From the NCBI RefSeq assembly GCF_015291645.1, contig NZ_CP030056.1:868001-932000 (forward strand): DNA of 64,000 nt, written 5' to 3'. Numbering within the stretch: the stretch's first letter is position 1; every line of letters begins with the position of its first letter. This DNA is from Bradyrhizobium sp. CCBAU 53340 (GTDB lineage: Bacteria; Pseudomonadota; Alphaproteobacteria; Rhizobiales; Xanthobacteraceae). Position numbers and translations under genes: made by a program. This document shows positions 35,477-44,759 of this stretch, one piece after another. Below the pieces are notes generated by a model. It did no database searches. It had not been told where the DNA came from and was given only the letters and a program-made list of their open reading frames with translations.

Positions 35477-36382
35477 TTATGAGTGAGACAAATGAGGTAG
35501 AGTCAGTTCGCCTTTGCCCGAGGCAACCGAGGCGTTTAACTTGTTCGCAGCCGCAGCTAGGATCGGCACCGAAACTACGTTCTCGCCCGCTAGGCGCACA
35601 GCGCAATTAATATCCTTTGCGGAATTGGCAATTGAGACGGCCAGAACATCGGGTTTTTCGCCCAACAAAAAGGCAGCGAAGGCTTGGAATATTCCGCTGT
35701 TAGTGGAACCGCGGCTGACCAGAGAGCGGAGTGTTACAAGATCAATGTCAAGAGCCTTTGCGAATTGGCAGACCTCTGCTGCGACGGCCGCTATGCCCAT
35801 AGTCATGCTGTTGTAAACAAGCTTGAGCTTATGACCCTGTCCGACTTCTCCGACATGAAGAACGGTCTCACAAAATGCAGCAAGAATGCCTTCCGCCACA
35901 GGAAAGAGCGTCTCGTTCGATCCAACGATCGCATTGAGAAGGCCGAACTCAGCTTGTTCGGGGCTACGTGTTACTGGGGCATCTACAAAACCTAGGCCAT
36001 GTTCTTGAGCCTGCTCCGCCAGTGTAACTGTCGAAGCAGGATAAGATGTCGTGCAGTCAATTATCAAACCGCCACGGGACATATGGACAAAAAGCCCATC
36101 CTGCCCAAGGCACACTGCCTCAACCTCGCGGCTTGACGGTAGGGACAACACCACAGCGCTTACATGTTGCGCCAACTCAGCGATCGAAGGATGTTCACGG
36201 GCACCGGCTGAAGCAAATCGATTCGCACCGAAACGATTCTTGTTGGCTTTGATATGCAGTTCAATTTGATGACGCATCAGGCTAATACCCATTCCAGTTC
36301 CCATTCGCCCGACGCCGACAAGACCTATTCTCTGTTTCGCAGTGCTAGGACCTGCGTTTGGTGATGATGCCTCGCTGAACAT
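35477..36382 (-). CDS. NAD(P)-dependent 6PGDH/3-hydroxyisobutyrate dehydrogenase-type protein, cassette B
   Basis: A 301-residue paralogue of 3953-4858 with the same length and motifs: IGLVGVGRMGTGMG, DCTTSYPAST, DAPVTRSPEQAEFG and GQGHKLKLVYNSM. Most differences are conservative, so both copies appear to be under selection for function. It is the last gene of cassette B and starts 12 bp after the HAD gene. The retained DAPVTRSPEQ stretch in both copies marks a subgroup distinct from ordinary 3-hydroxyisobutyrate dehydrogenase. Confidence 0.85.
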   Translation of the reverse strand: MFSEASSPNAGPSTAKQRIGLVGVGRMGTGMGISLMRHQIELHIKANKNRFGANRFASAGAREHPSIAELAQHVSAVVLSLPSSREVEAVCLGQDGLFVHMSRGGLIIDCTTSYPASTVTLAEQAQEHGLGFVDAPVTRSPEQAEFGLLNAIVGSNETLFPVAEGILAAFCETVLHVGEVGQGHKLKLVYNSMTMGIAAVAAEVCQFAKALDIDLVTLRSLVSRGSTNSGIFQAFAAFLLGEKPDVLAVSIANSAKDINCAVRLAGENVVSVPILAAAANKLNASVASGKGELTLPHLSHS

Positions 36383-36394
36383 GGTTCATGCACT

Positions 36395-37066
36395 CTAGAA
36401 AAAGCCGTGCCTTTGTAAGATAGGCAACAGCTCATGATGGTTGTTAATCGAATAGTCAGGATTTGCCGCCCGCAAGCGCGAGTCCGAAACAAAACCTCCG
36501 GTGATCGATATGCTTATGAGTGCGAGATTGCGTGCGATGTCCATTTCGATCGGCATATCGCCGATGATAAACGTCGACGCCGGGTCGAGGCTGTACTTCT
36601 GCATGTAGAGGCGAAGCCGCTCTCCTTTGCTCATCGATTTGTATTGAGTGGCGCGGCTTTCAAAGGCGAGAGCTTCGTTGATGTAGTCATGGATTCCAAG
36701 TCTTCTCAATTGGGACCGAAGGGGGGCAACGATATGGTTGCTCACGATGACGGACAAAGCTGCTTCTCGGTGCGCTAGCTCCAGCACTCTACGCGCGCCC
36801 TCGCGCAGATCGGCGCGATCCGCAAGTGGTTCATAGGTGTTGTGAAAGACAGCGCTGCCATCGCGATCCACGGCCGCAACCTCGTCCTGCGACATTCCGA
36901 GATTGCGATAAAGAAGAGATAGCGGGAGGTCGCAATGTTCCCGAAACGTCTCCATATTGATCGGCGCGTAACCAAAGCGGTTCAGAATAGCATTAGTCGT
37001 TTGAAGCAGTGCGTGCGCATCATCGAGCAACGTTCCATTCCAATCAAAGACGAGAACGGGTTTCAT
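36395..37066 (-). CDS. HAD-superfamily phosphatase, cassette B
   Basis: A 223-residue paralogue of 3269-3949. The start at 37066 (MKPVLVFDWNG) matches the other copy; an ATG at 37078 overlaps the PurF-like stop and would add four residues. Motif I is FDWNGTLLDD, motif II is the VSNH stretch, and motif III/IV is FIIGDMPIEMD. The protein ends at HGFF, three residues shorter than copy A. It is co-transcribed with the PurF-like gene. Confidence 0.85.
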   Translation of the reverse strand: MKPVLVFDWNGTLLDDAHALLQTTNAILNRFGYAPINMETFREHCDLPLSLLYRNLGMSQDEVAAVDRDGSAVFHNTYEPLADRADLREGARRVLELAHREAALSVIVSNHIVAPLRSQLRRLGIHDYINEALAFESRATQYKSMSKGERLRLYMQKYSLDPASTFIIGDMPIEMDIARNLALISISITGGFVSDSRLRAANPDYSINNHHELLPILQRHGFF

Positions 37067-37074
37067 TAATGACC

Positions 37075-38664
37075 TCAAGCGTGAACTGATTGCATGCGGG
37101 GAAGATCAGCCACCAATTCGCGCAGATTCCTGTCCGCCCGCTCCTGTCCCGCCCGAGTTGGCATCTCGAATGTAAAGGGTGACAGATCGAAGCTCTCCGG
37201 TCTCAGGGGCAGCAACGATTCTAGCAGTGGGAAGGGCAGATACGTTATCGAGGCTGCGTTGATGGATGTCGCGATGTTGCTTTCGATGAGTCTCAAAACG
37301 TGGGGTTCCATCTTGTGAAAGCGAAGGCTTTGCGTTCGCTGCTCGGACGGCAGTCGTTTCCAAATCTGCCAGAATGCGAGCTCATCGAGTGTGTTGATAC
37401 CCATGCCGTAGTAGTTCGGAGCCACTATAGGCGGCGAACCGATCGCCCAATGCACGGCTTTGGCTCCGGCGGTAAGGAGCATGCTCGTGACAGCTCGACT
37501 GGTATCGCCGCGAATGAGTGCTTCGTCGACAATTACTACGCTGGTTTTAGTCAGGTCAGTTTCCAGTACTCGGTACTTTTGAGAAATGCGGGACTTTCGC
37601 TCGTCGGTCGTGCCGATGAGCGTTCGCTGAAGAAACGTCGTGGCGACCACTTCACGACGCTCGGCGAGCAGCCCGTATTCCGCGAGAGATGCGTACAGGC
37701 CATCGGCGAACGGACCACCTGTACGCGGCTTGGAGGAAACGAGTGTGCAGGTAGGATCTGCTTCAGCTTGCAGTCGCTGCGCAACAATCCCACCCAAGGC
37801 AGCACCGATATTGTACCGGGTTTCGAAATGTGAATGGCCTTCGACCGACGTATTCGGACTTCCTAAATAGAGAGCTTCGTACGCGCAGAGCCTGGCTTTA
37901 TGTCGCCCGTTGTGCACGGCACGACTAACGCTGCCCCCCGTCGTTCCGTCCACATACGTTATGTGGCCCGGCGAGATCTGCCGCGTCTTACCCTCGAGAG
38001 CGGCAAAGGCACAATTTTCAGAGGCGAAGAGCAAGAACCCGTCATCTGTTTGCATGGTCTCCAACGGTCGCAAGCCGCTTCGATTGCGGTAAGCAATGAG
38101 ATTTCCGTCTCCGTCCAGGAAAAGCGCGCTAATAGCGCCGTCAATACGATCGTCAATCTCTCGAAAAACGGTTTCGTAATTGGCCGCTAGACCGTGGCGC
38201 CAGTAGTGTCGTTCACAACAGCGTTCAATACACTTGAGCAAGAGCTCAGCATCTGTGTTGACGGTTGATCGTTGCTCCTGGGCAAGAAAGGCTCCCCTGA
38301 GTTCACGAGCATTGACCAAGGCCTCATCCAGAGAAATGGCCAGATGGCGGCTGGTGCCTGCATTGTTATGAATTGACTGAAGGTCGACGCCATCACTGAG
38401 TTCGCGGCATCGGCTACGGACTTGAGCGATTGCAACATGAGGCCGAAAACGCCGATCTTGTTCGTTGGGATCAATGCGCACTGAAGCGCTCGATGACTGA
38501 AACGCTCTCCCATATCGAATACCTTGTTTGTGCATGAAAGCCGCAACGCCGACCGCCGCCTGGCCACGAAGCGCAAGTTTCGGGATCATGTGCTCGAGTC
38601 GATCATAAACATCCGCCTGCGAATTGCTTGAAGGACAAAAAAACGCAGCAGCAACGCCGGACAT
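37075..38664 (-). CDS. PurF-like protein with N-terminal Ser, cassette B
   Basis: A 529-residue paralogue of 1670-3259, the same length with no gaps and roughly three quarters identical by eye. It also starts MSGVAAAF, so the Cys-to-Ser change at the Ntn nucleophile position predates the duplication. HNG is again replaced (SLDEALVNAREL; here even Gly is Glu). The PRPP loop reads VVIVDEALIRGDTS, with the ribose-phosphate region GSPPIVAPNYYG intact. Its 5' region carries a sigma54 promoter (38754-38770) and a perfect NifA-type site (38853-38868). The conserved PRTase half and lost glutaminase motifs suggest a different nitrogen donor or a different chemistry from purine synthesis. Confidence 0.85.
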   Translation of the reverse strand: MSGVAAAFFCPSSNSQADVYDRLEHMIPKLALRGQAAVGVAAFMHKQGIRYGRAFQSSSASVRIDPNEQDRRFRPHVAIAQVRSRCRELSDGVDLQSIHNNAGTSRHLAISLDEALVNARELRGAFLAQEQRSTVNTDAELLLKCIERCCERHYWRHGLAANYETVFREIDDRIDGAISALFLDGDGNLIAYRNRSGLRPLETMQTDDGFLLFASENCAFAALEGKTRQISPGHITYVDGTTGGSVSRAVHNGRHKARLCAYEALYLGSPNTSVEGHSHFETRYNIGAALGGIVAQRLQAEADPTCTLVSSKPRTGGPFADGLYASLAEYGLLAERREVVATTFLQRTLIGTTDERKSRISQKYRVLETDLTKTSVVIVDEALIRGDTSRAVTSMLLTAGAKAVHWAIGSPPIVAPNYYGMGINTLDELAFWQIWKRLPSEQRTQSLRFHKMEPHVLRLIESNIATSINAASITYLPFPLLESLLPLRPESFDLSPFTFEMPTRAGQERADRNLRELVADLPRMQSVHA

Positions 38665-38753
38665 GCCTTTACCCCTCTTGTCGAAGAACCGATGTCCCGG
38701 CTCGCATCATTGGCGAATGCACCACGGCGTGACGACGTGGCTCTGCTCTCTTT

Positions 38754-38770
38754 AAGCAAGCGCCGTACCA
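38754..38770 (-). promoter_or_regulatory. Sigma54 (RpoN) -24/-12 promoter of cassette B
   Basis: On the minus strand TGGTACGGCGCTTGCTT gives GG-N10-GC with near-consensus flanks (consensus TGGCACG-N4-TTGCW). It lies 90 bp before the start codon at 38664 and is the best-conserved part of the leader shared with cassette A. Confidence 0.85.
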
Positions 38771-38852
38771 CTCCTCAGACGAGCTGGCTCGCGCTGATGC
38801 AACAACGAAGGTCGAGATACGCAAACAGTTTGGCGACCCGCGATGAGCTCCG

Positions 38853-38868
38853 TGTCCGAATCCCGACA
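38853..38868 (-). promoter_or_regulatory. NifA upstream activator site (TGT-N10-ACA)
   Basis: TGTCCGAATCCCGACA on the plus strand is a perfect TGT-N10-ACA element, about 85 bp upstream of the -24 region of cassette B. A second, imperfect one (TGT-N10-ACG) follows at 38872-38887. This distance is typical of NifA-activated promoters. Confidence 0.75.
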
Positions 38869-39666
38869 TTCTGTCTAAGGTGCGACGAGCTCGTCCGAAA
38901 AGTGTCAGGCGCCGACCGTTGGTCTGAGACTCTCACGCTCGCGCGTGGGTACGAGGCAGTGTCCTCACATTAGCGAGCATGACCAATGCGAGTCGCGCCA
39001 AGCCGGCCGCGGGGCTTTGCTGGCATCCAGCAGAAGGAAGTATTGCCCGGATGAACTACCAACAATAGTGATTGATCAAGAGATGGTTTCTTGGCAATGA
39101 ACGGTGGGTAACTGCTGCGGATCACGCGCTGATCGCAAGGCAGATGGGAGGAGGTCGGCAATTAAGATCAACCACAATCGACTATCGTCAACGGGCTAGT
39201 CGAGGCGGCAAGGCGGGTCGCAGAACGATCACATGGAGGTTGTGGCGTGTTGAGGCTGAACGCTGCCATGCGCTCGTTGATGAAGACAGGAGCTTCGGCA
39301 AGTTGGCAGATGGCACGACTCGTGGCGCGCTCACCAGCCCGCATTGCATGGTGGCGTCCTGCCGAGCGACATCGGGGTCCAAAAGTCGATCTGTTTGTTC
39401 CCAGCATTATCGCCGTGCCAATACTACTGAAGGTCGGCTGCGGTTGGCTCTGGTCCGCGTCTTGTGCGTGTTCGGCTTCAATTCCGGAGTAGTCGCAACC
39501 ACGTGTTGTGCATATTGAGAAAGGGCTTGGTGGTTTCGGTGAACTCTCGGCGGTTGGGAAGAGCTTGTTCAACCCGAAGAGCGATATCTCCGAAACAGAT
39601 CAAGGAACGTCCGGTCACGCGGCTGGGATCACTTCACAAGCGCGACAACTTTGCAGGAGAGCGCCT
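38869..39666. other. Gene-poor stretch before the aminotransferase gene
   Basis: Open frames on both strands (for example 39072-39518 plus, 39168-39572 minus) overlap each other and have no recognisable motifs. No sigma54 element was found for the aminotransferase gene. I take the region as non-coding or strongly decayed. Confidence 0.35.
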
Positions 39667-40872
39667 ATGCCGTCGCGCCCGATGTCCTTCCTTTCTAGAT
39701 CCCGAAAAGCCGGCCACGACTTAGCCACGGTAGCTGTGATTGGGCGCCGGTTCATTGATCTGGCAACCGACGAAATCGTCGTCGAGCCGTCCTCATCAGT
39801 GTGCGAAGGAGCGATGGCTGCGGTCAACGCCGAAGCGAACCGCTATGTCGATCTCATTGGGCTTACGCCCCTTCGCAGGGCCGTCGCCGAAAAGCTCTCG
39901 GTCGAAACGCGCGTTGGTTGGAGTGCGGAAGAGATCGTAATCACTACGGGCGCGCAGCAAGCGCTGCTCTATGCGGCCGTGACTGTCCTAGCGCCGGGCG
40001 ACGAGGTTATCATTATTCGCCCCTGGCGGCCGATATTGCTGTCCCAGGTCGTTCTCGCTGGTGCAGCACCAGTGTTCGTTGATGCTCGCTGCCCGAGATA
40101 TATTCCCGATATCAGTGCAATCCGAGTTGCTGTCACACCGCAGACGAAAGCTATAATAATCAATTCGCCAAATAACCCGACCGGCGCAGTCTACAATCGA
40201 ACGATACTACAAGATATCGGCGAACTCGCTATCGAACGCCAGATATGGATCATTTCCGATGAGTGCTACTCGGGACTGGTATTCACTGGTTTTCGTCACC
40301 ACGAGTCGATCGTCATGGCGCACCCCCGGGTACGTTCGCGGACGATCATAGTCAAGTCGTTTTCAAGGGAGTTGATGATAACCGGCTGGCGCTTGGGCTA
40401 TTTCGCCGCGCCCGCGCAGCTCGTTTCCGCGGTAAGAAAGCTTCAGAGCCATGCAATCGCAACTCCGAATGTAATCGCGCAGCAGGCGATCCTGCACCAC
40501 CTTCAAGCCAGCGATGGCAGCTTTGAGGAGCAGATCTATCAGCGTCTTGTCGACGCTCGCAACATAGGTCTTCACATCCTTTCTGATCTACGCGATGTAA
40601 CTCCATCCCGCGCCGATGGTTCGTTCTGTTTTTATCTCAATCTGAGTCGGCTTTTGTCTGCTTTGCGGACTGAAGGCTCAGTGCGATCTGCCGATGACAT
40701 CGCACGAGTGCTCCTCGAAGAAGCTAATGTAGGATGTGTTCCAGGCGACGCTTTCGGCGACGCGAACGGCCTACGTCTCTCCTTCGGTGCTCCACCGGAG
40801 CTATTGGAGATGGGGCTCAAACGCATCGTCGAGGCGCTCAACGGTCTAAGGCGCGGGCAGCCAGGGACCTAA
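39667..40872 (+). CDS. PLP-fold aminotransferase (class I/II) with Arg in place of the PLP lysine
   Basis: A 401-residue fold-type I aminotransferase-like protein, started at MPSRPMSFLS (39667) after AGGAGA; an upstream ATG at 39508 lacks family similarity. It has the normal stretches VDLIGLTPLRRAVAEKL, ITTGAQQALLYAA, SPNNPTGAVYN (Asn), IISDECYSGL (Asp, Tyr) and LRLSFG (C-terminal Arg). The site that should be SFSKxxxxTGWRLGY reads SFSRELMITGWRLGY, with codon AGG at 40366-40368, so residue 234 is Arg instead of Lys. Without the lysine the Schiff base with PLP cannot form normally. The protein might be inactive, binding-only or unusual. It stands alone between non-coding stretches. Confidence 0.8.
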   Translation: MPSRPMSFLSRSRKAGHDLATVAVIGRRFIDLATDEIVVEPSSSVCEGAMAAVNAEANRYVDLIGLTPLRRAVAEKLSVETRVGWSAEEIVITTGAQQALLYAAVTVLAPGDEVIIIRPWRPILLSQVVLAGAAPVFVDARCPRYIPDISAIRVAVTPQTKAIIINSPNNPTGAVYNRTILQDIGELAIERQIWIISDECYSGLVFTGFRHHESIVMAHPRVRSRTIIVKSFSRELMITGWRLGYFAAPAQLVSAVRKLQSHAIATPNVIAQQAILHHLQASDGSFEEQIYQRLVDARNIGLHILSDLRDVTPSRADGSFCFYLNLSRLLSALRTEGSVRSADDIARVLLEEANVGCVPGDAFGDANGLRLSFGAPPELLEMGLKRIVEALNGLRRGQPGT

Positions 40873-42100
40873 CCGCATCAGAAATGAAGGAATTTGAGCT
40901 GAGTGTCCGTCGTTCACCTCATCCATTGCCGCTAAGCGGCGGATAGGGCTTTCGATATCTTGTTAACGGCGAGATTGCTCTATTTCAAAATTAAGCCCTA
41001 GCGATGCCGCCACTTCTGGCGATCAATCTCCTGATCTGGTCCGTGATAAGGGCATCGCTGTGAGTCTCACTCAAGAGTCGAGCTCAAAACGTCTAACGTG
41101 GGCCAGTCATAAACTGCAAAATCGAACTCGATCCGAACCATAAGAGTCCTTACTAGCGGCGGCGGCTTGTTCCAACGGGGAGCGCAGAGGAAGCTCTGGT
41201 GCGGCATAAGCCACGCTCGTTCAACATGGATGGCAATGTAGGGTTAAGCGGTCCTCTGGTTTGCTGCGGCCACAGACAGGTGCAGCAGGACAATCGGCGA
41301 CGACAGGATCTTCGAGTGCGGACGGCAAGTGAGCTTGTTCGCTTACGATCCGTACATGGTCGGTCGCTGGCGGGGGTTAATCGTGAATCAGGTCTGCCGT
41401 CAATTTGAACTGTCACTGCCAGCGCGGCCCAGACGTGCTTTCGTTCATCGGCAGGAGGGATGCTGACCAAGGGACGTTGTCGGTCACCGAGGCGCCGCGT
41501 TCGTTCTCGATCCGATCGATGGTACTACCGAAGCACCGAAGCGCGCGAACCCGCCACCTCAACACCATCGCCGAGCGCGCTATGCGAACTTCATTCGTAT
41601 CAGGTGTCATCCTCTGAGGTCGGGGATCCAGGATGCCCACTCGCACCCTGCTAAGCTCATAGGCCGTTGGTCCTGCGACTGCTGCACCCGAAAAGCAGCC
41701 GTACTCTTTTCGGACTCGGATATGCGTCAAGCCATTCCGAACACATCCGCTTACTACAGCGCGTGGATTGTGCTGATCCCGGCCAAAACAGTTGGCGTTT
41801 CCCTTGGCAAGCGAGGCCACGTGCGTATTGCGTTGCACTGTCAGATTGCGGCCATGCCGCAACTCTAAGTGATCACGTTGGTGTACTCGTGCCGCCTTAC
41901 AAAAACTAATCGCTCGCGCCAACTGCGACACAAGTCAAATCCTGGCGGCTGGATGAGGGCGACGCTCAGGGAGGCTGCATTCGTCGCCGGAGCCGCTCTA
42001 CCGAGTATTACTCAAATTGCGTTGTGCGCCCTCTAGAACAGGCTATTATAGCGCGACAATCTGGTTGGGAAGCACTGTCACTGATTGTCGCGCCGCACGG
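40873..42100. other. 1.2-kb stretch without a recognisable gene
   Basis: Overlapping open frames occur on both strands (for example 41413-41931 minus), but none shows a known motif, a good start or consistent codon character. The region separates the aminotransferase gene from the 3' end of nodU, where nodI/nodJ are found in many rhizobia; no trace of these is seen. Confidence 0.35.
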
Positions 42101-43813
42101 TTATCGAGCTTTGGTCCACAGTATGCCGTCGCCCCATACGTGCTCGACGCGTCCCCACTCGCAGGCTGCTGCGACATGCGGGAAGAACCCACGTCCATGG
42201 TGGTTTGCACTCGTATTGCAAAGCAGCGGAATGCCTGTGAGCTTTTCGTATTCGACGAGAAGCTCGGCGACTTTGTGCTGAGAGGTCCTGCAAATCGTCT
42301 GCAATCGCGCCGATCCATCGAGATGTACAACAGCGGGGATTTTGTCCCGCCATTCTGGTCGTGTCTGGTGATCGAAAAGCATGTAAGGGTCCGGTGTTCC
42401 GGGACTAAATATATCCGGCGCACGATCCTCTAGGCATATCGGAGCCACTGGCCGGAAGTGTTCGCGAAGTTTGATGTCGTTGAGATAATCCTTCATTCGC
42501 GGCGAGGTCGCGGGGGCGAGAATGCTTCTGCTACCCAACGCCCGAGGCCCAAGCTCGGCGCGGCCGGTAAGAAAAATCACGGGCTTGTTGCCGGCAAGAA
42601 TGGTCGCAAGTTCATGCAGACTACACGGCGCGGCCTTCCATTCGGGGGGTACATCTCGACGTTGCAAGGCTGGACCACTATATACCGACCATTCCAACGG
42701 CGAGAAGCCTTTTTCCACCACCATTGCGCAGCAAGCGGCACCGATTGCCGAGCCACTGTCATTCGGAAACGGGGGCACCCAGACGGCATCGAACAGGCCT
42801 GTCGCACGTAGTGCGCTGTTCCATTTGATATTGAGACCGCAGCCACCTGCTACGCACAGATTGCGCGCCCCAAGATATGAATGCCGCTGCAAAGCAAGCG
42901 CCATTTTGCGGACGAGGAGACGCTCGAGGAAGCAATGAAACGATGCCAGCACATCTTCGGGGGCCCTGGCCTTTAGGTGGCGCGCGCTGGCGTCGAAGAA
43001 GTCATGCACAGCCGCAAGCGCGGACTCCATGCTCTCAATGTCTGTACGGAAACTGGCAAGTTTCGTGTCGGCCGCAAAGCGCTCCTGGTAGAGTTCCTCA
43101 AAGACCGTGACAATGTTTTCAATGACAGACCCGAGCGCGATATACGCCATCAGCTTGCCGGCTACACCCAGGTTAAGCTTGCCGGCACCGCCCGGGTCCA
43201 CCTTGCCGGGGCCACCCAGGTCCCAGTTAGCGCGGTTCGCCTGCTTATACGGTCCAAAATGAAGTCCCGCGGCGGCATAGACATGCCCAATCACCGGGAA
43301 CAGGCATTCGATGAACTGAGCGCCTCGATGTTCTACGTGATAAAGACGTGGAAAGGTGCCGCCGTCCCACACGAGGCAGAAGGCGGGCTGTCCAGCTTTG
43401 GCAAAGGGGCTGGTGCAGTATGCGGAGGCTACATGGCCTGTGACGTGCGGATAGCTTCTATAAGGGAAATCGCTGCCATCGAGCCTAAGACCAGAGCCAT
43501 CGCACGAGGTGAGAAGGCCGTCGGCATGGCGTTCAACATAGGGCGCCCCTTTGAGAGTGATCGGTGTCGTCCCGCTGAGAACCTGGAACTGCGACTCCGC
43601 CACCCCCGCCCAGCCATCGATGACGAACTGATCAACTTCTTGCGGATCCAGACCGTGTTCGGTCAAAGCGACGACGATTGCATCGAGGTTGTCGATTGTT
43701 TGATACCGCGGATTGTTGCTCCGTTTCTCCTGCTCGATACAAAAGATAAGCCGTCCGTCCTCAACAAGAGCAATCCCGCCGTCATGTGTCAGCTTGATAC
43801 CGCAGATGCGCAT
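42101..43813 (-). CDS. nodU: Nodulation carbamoyltransferase NodU
   Basis: A 570-residue carbamoyltransferase of the NodU/TobZ family, which transfers a carbamoyl group to the non-reducing end of the Nod factor. It starts MRICGIKLTHDGGIALVEDG, continues with CIEQEKRSNNPRYQTIDNLD, GHVASAYCTSPFAKAGQPAF (His of the Kae1-like metal site) and LVWDGGTFPRLYHVE, and has the C-terminal GRAELGPRALGSRSILA and REHFRPVAPICLED. It is recognised by its close similarity to bradyrhizobial NodU. Between NWDLG and VAGKLMAYIALG it contains an insertion made of 8-residue repeats (residues about 197-220). The gene stands alone, with only a nodS fragment upstream, and no complete nod box was found, so its expression is uncertain. 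Confidence 0.88.
   Translation of the reverse strand: MRICGIKLTHDGGIALVEDGRLIFCIEQEKRSNNPRYQTIDNLDAIVVALTEHGLDPQEVDQFVIDGWAGVAESQFQVLSGTTPITLKGAPYVERHADGLLTSCDGSGLRLDGSDFPYRSYPHVTGHVASAYCTSPFAKAGQPAFCLVWDGGTFPRLYHVEHRGAQFIECLFPVIGHVYAAAGLHFGPYKQANRANWDLGGPGKVDPGGAGKLNLGVAGKLMAYIALGSVIENIVTVFEELYQERFAADTKLASFRTDIESMESALAAVHDFFDASARHLKARAPEDVLASFHCFLERLLVRKMALALQRHSYLGARNLCVAGGCGLNIKWNSALRATGLFDAVWVPPFPNDSGSAIGAACCAMVVEKGFSPLEWSVYSGPALQRRDVPPEWKAAPCSLHELATILAGNKPVIFLTGRAELGPRALGSRSILAPATSPRMKDYLNDIKLREHFRPVAPICLEDRAPDIFSPGTPDPYMLFDHQTRPEWRDKIPAVVHLDGSARLQTICRTSQHKVAELLVEYEKLTGIPLLCNTSANHHGRGFFPHVAAACEWGRVEHVWGDGILWTKAR
43154..43225. repeat. Three tandem 24-bp repeats within nodU
   Basis: Three imperfect 24-bp units start at 43154, 43178 and 43202, each beginning CTTGCCGG. 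They keep the frame and encode repeated units of the type GK(V/L)(D/N)(P/L)G(G/V)A. Compared with the usual uninterrupted NWDLGVAGKLMAY, two extra units are present. Confidence 0.8.
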
Positions 43814-43865
43814 AGTGCCTCCTTGTCTGATGCCGGCAATTCGATTGACAAAGACCGAATCGAAC

Positions 43866-44036
43866 TTAGAAAGATGCGAATAGGAAATCGTCGTGGATCG
43901 ATTCTGGCACCGCTCGCGCTCGACGTCGGTCTAAGGTTGCATTCCACATACCCACGACCGTCTCGGCACTAGCAGCGTGACCCCAGCGCGGCGATCCGAT
44001 TACTAGATGCCGCACGTAGCGCAGTGCACGATCTAG
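43866..44036 (-). pseudogene. nodS: nodS C-terminal remnant
   Basis: About 57 codons ending 52 bp before nodU. The stretch HLVIGSPRWGHAASAETVVG, followed by a divergent tail to SIHDDFLFASF, matches the C-terminus of the N-methyltransferase NodS as I remember it (HLVFGSARDANCRRWGHVAG and AETV, tail ending EDCLIARF). The SAM-binding first two thirds are missing. nodS-nodU is the normal gene order, so this marks the broken end of a former nod operon. Confidence 0.6.
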
Positions 44037-44125
44037 ACCAATGCAAATCGCAGGAATCCCTCGCGGTTTCTCGGCCGACTCTCGCGTTCGCAAACTGCTT
44101 GGCGGGTTCCTGACATCAGACGAGT

Positions 44126-44523
44126 GTGTTTTCGGACAGAAGCATGCGCTACGCCAATTGGGAGGTGCTATCCGACCTACCGCCGCGAACTGGACTCGGC
44201 GGTCGGTTTGGCTTCTCCGGTCAACAGCGGAAGTACCGCAACACGCAGATCATTGATGCATCGATCATCGAGAGCTACCGCGTGCAGGCCAAGCGGACGA
44301 AGGAATTTGGCCGACTCGGCGCGATGTTGACGTCGACGGGCGGCTCGAGGTGCGCAGCCTCTCCAAATTTATTGTCGTCGTCGGCGCACCTGTCGAGGCC
44401 TTGCGTGACGTGTCGCTCATGGCCAGCGAATTCGTTGTACAGCCTGGCCTTGAAGTCCGTAAAGAGCCAGGGCCTCAATCTAACGTTGTTGTCGAGAAAG
44501 CTTGGCGATCGTCGATCAAGTAG
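44126..44523 (+). pseudogene. Unrecognised frameshifted ORF
   Basis: The first half reads MRYANWEVLSDLPPRTGLGG, FGFSGQQRKYRNTQIIDASI and IESYRVQAKRTKEFGRLG. After a frame change near 44320 the second half reads DVDGRLEVRSLSKFIVVVGA, PVEALRDVSLMASEFVVQPG and ends SIK before a stop at about 44523. The composition is protein-like in both parts and suggests one ancestral gene. I do not recognise the family. Confidence 0.35.
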
Positions 44524-44759
44524 CTAGACGGCCCGCAGCTTGTAACTCCAACACAAAGACTTCGAGCCGCCGTATCGCGCGGCAGCGAGGCACGGGAATT
44601 GCCAAGCCGCTCCAGCCAGCAAATCACCTCTATCGCCATTTTTCCACCATTGTGAACCCATTCATATTTCTGAGATCAACATTTTAGTGGTCTCACGTGC
44701 GCGAGCGAAGACCGCCGACTAGATAGGCATGTTGGTCGCGGGAAAGTTCGGTTGACTCT

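Noticed and set aside
39446..39470. TGGTCCGCGTCTTGTGC as a sigma54 promoter for the aminotransferase gene
   Set aside because: The -12 position is GT instead of GC, and it is about 200 bp from the chosen start with no activator site.
41413..41931. 172-codon minus-strand frame downstream of nodU
   Set aside because: No motif, no ribosome site and low-complexity basic composition; no relation to nodI or nodJ.
43830..43862. Nod-box-like sequence (ATTCGATTG region) just upstream of nodU
   Set aside because: Only one half fits the consensus, the spacing to the gene is too short, and it lies between nodS remnant and nodU, where no nod box is expected.
43899..43916. GG-N10-GC sequence (TGGCACCGCTCGCGCT) on the plus strand as a sigma54 promoter
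   Set aside because: The TT before GC is replaced by GC, it lies inside the nodS remnant and no plus-strand gene follows at a suitable distance.
42977..43972. 331-codon plus-strand frame over nodU
   Set aside because: Antisense to nodU and nodS; no recognisable domain.
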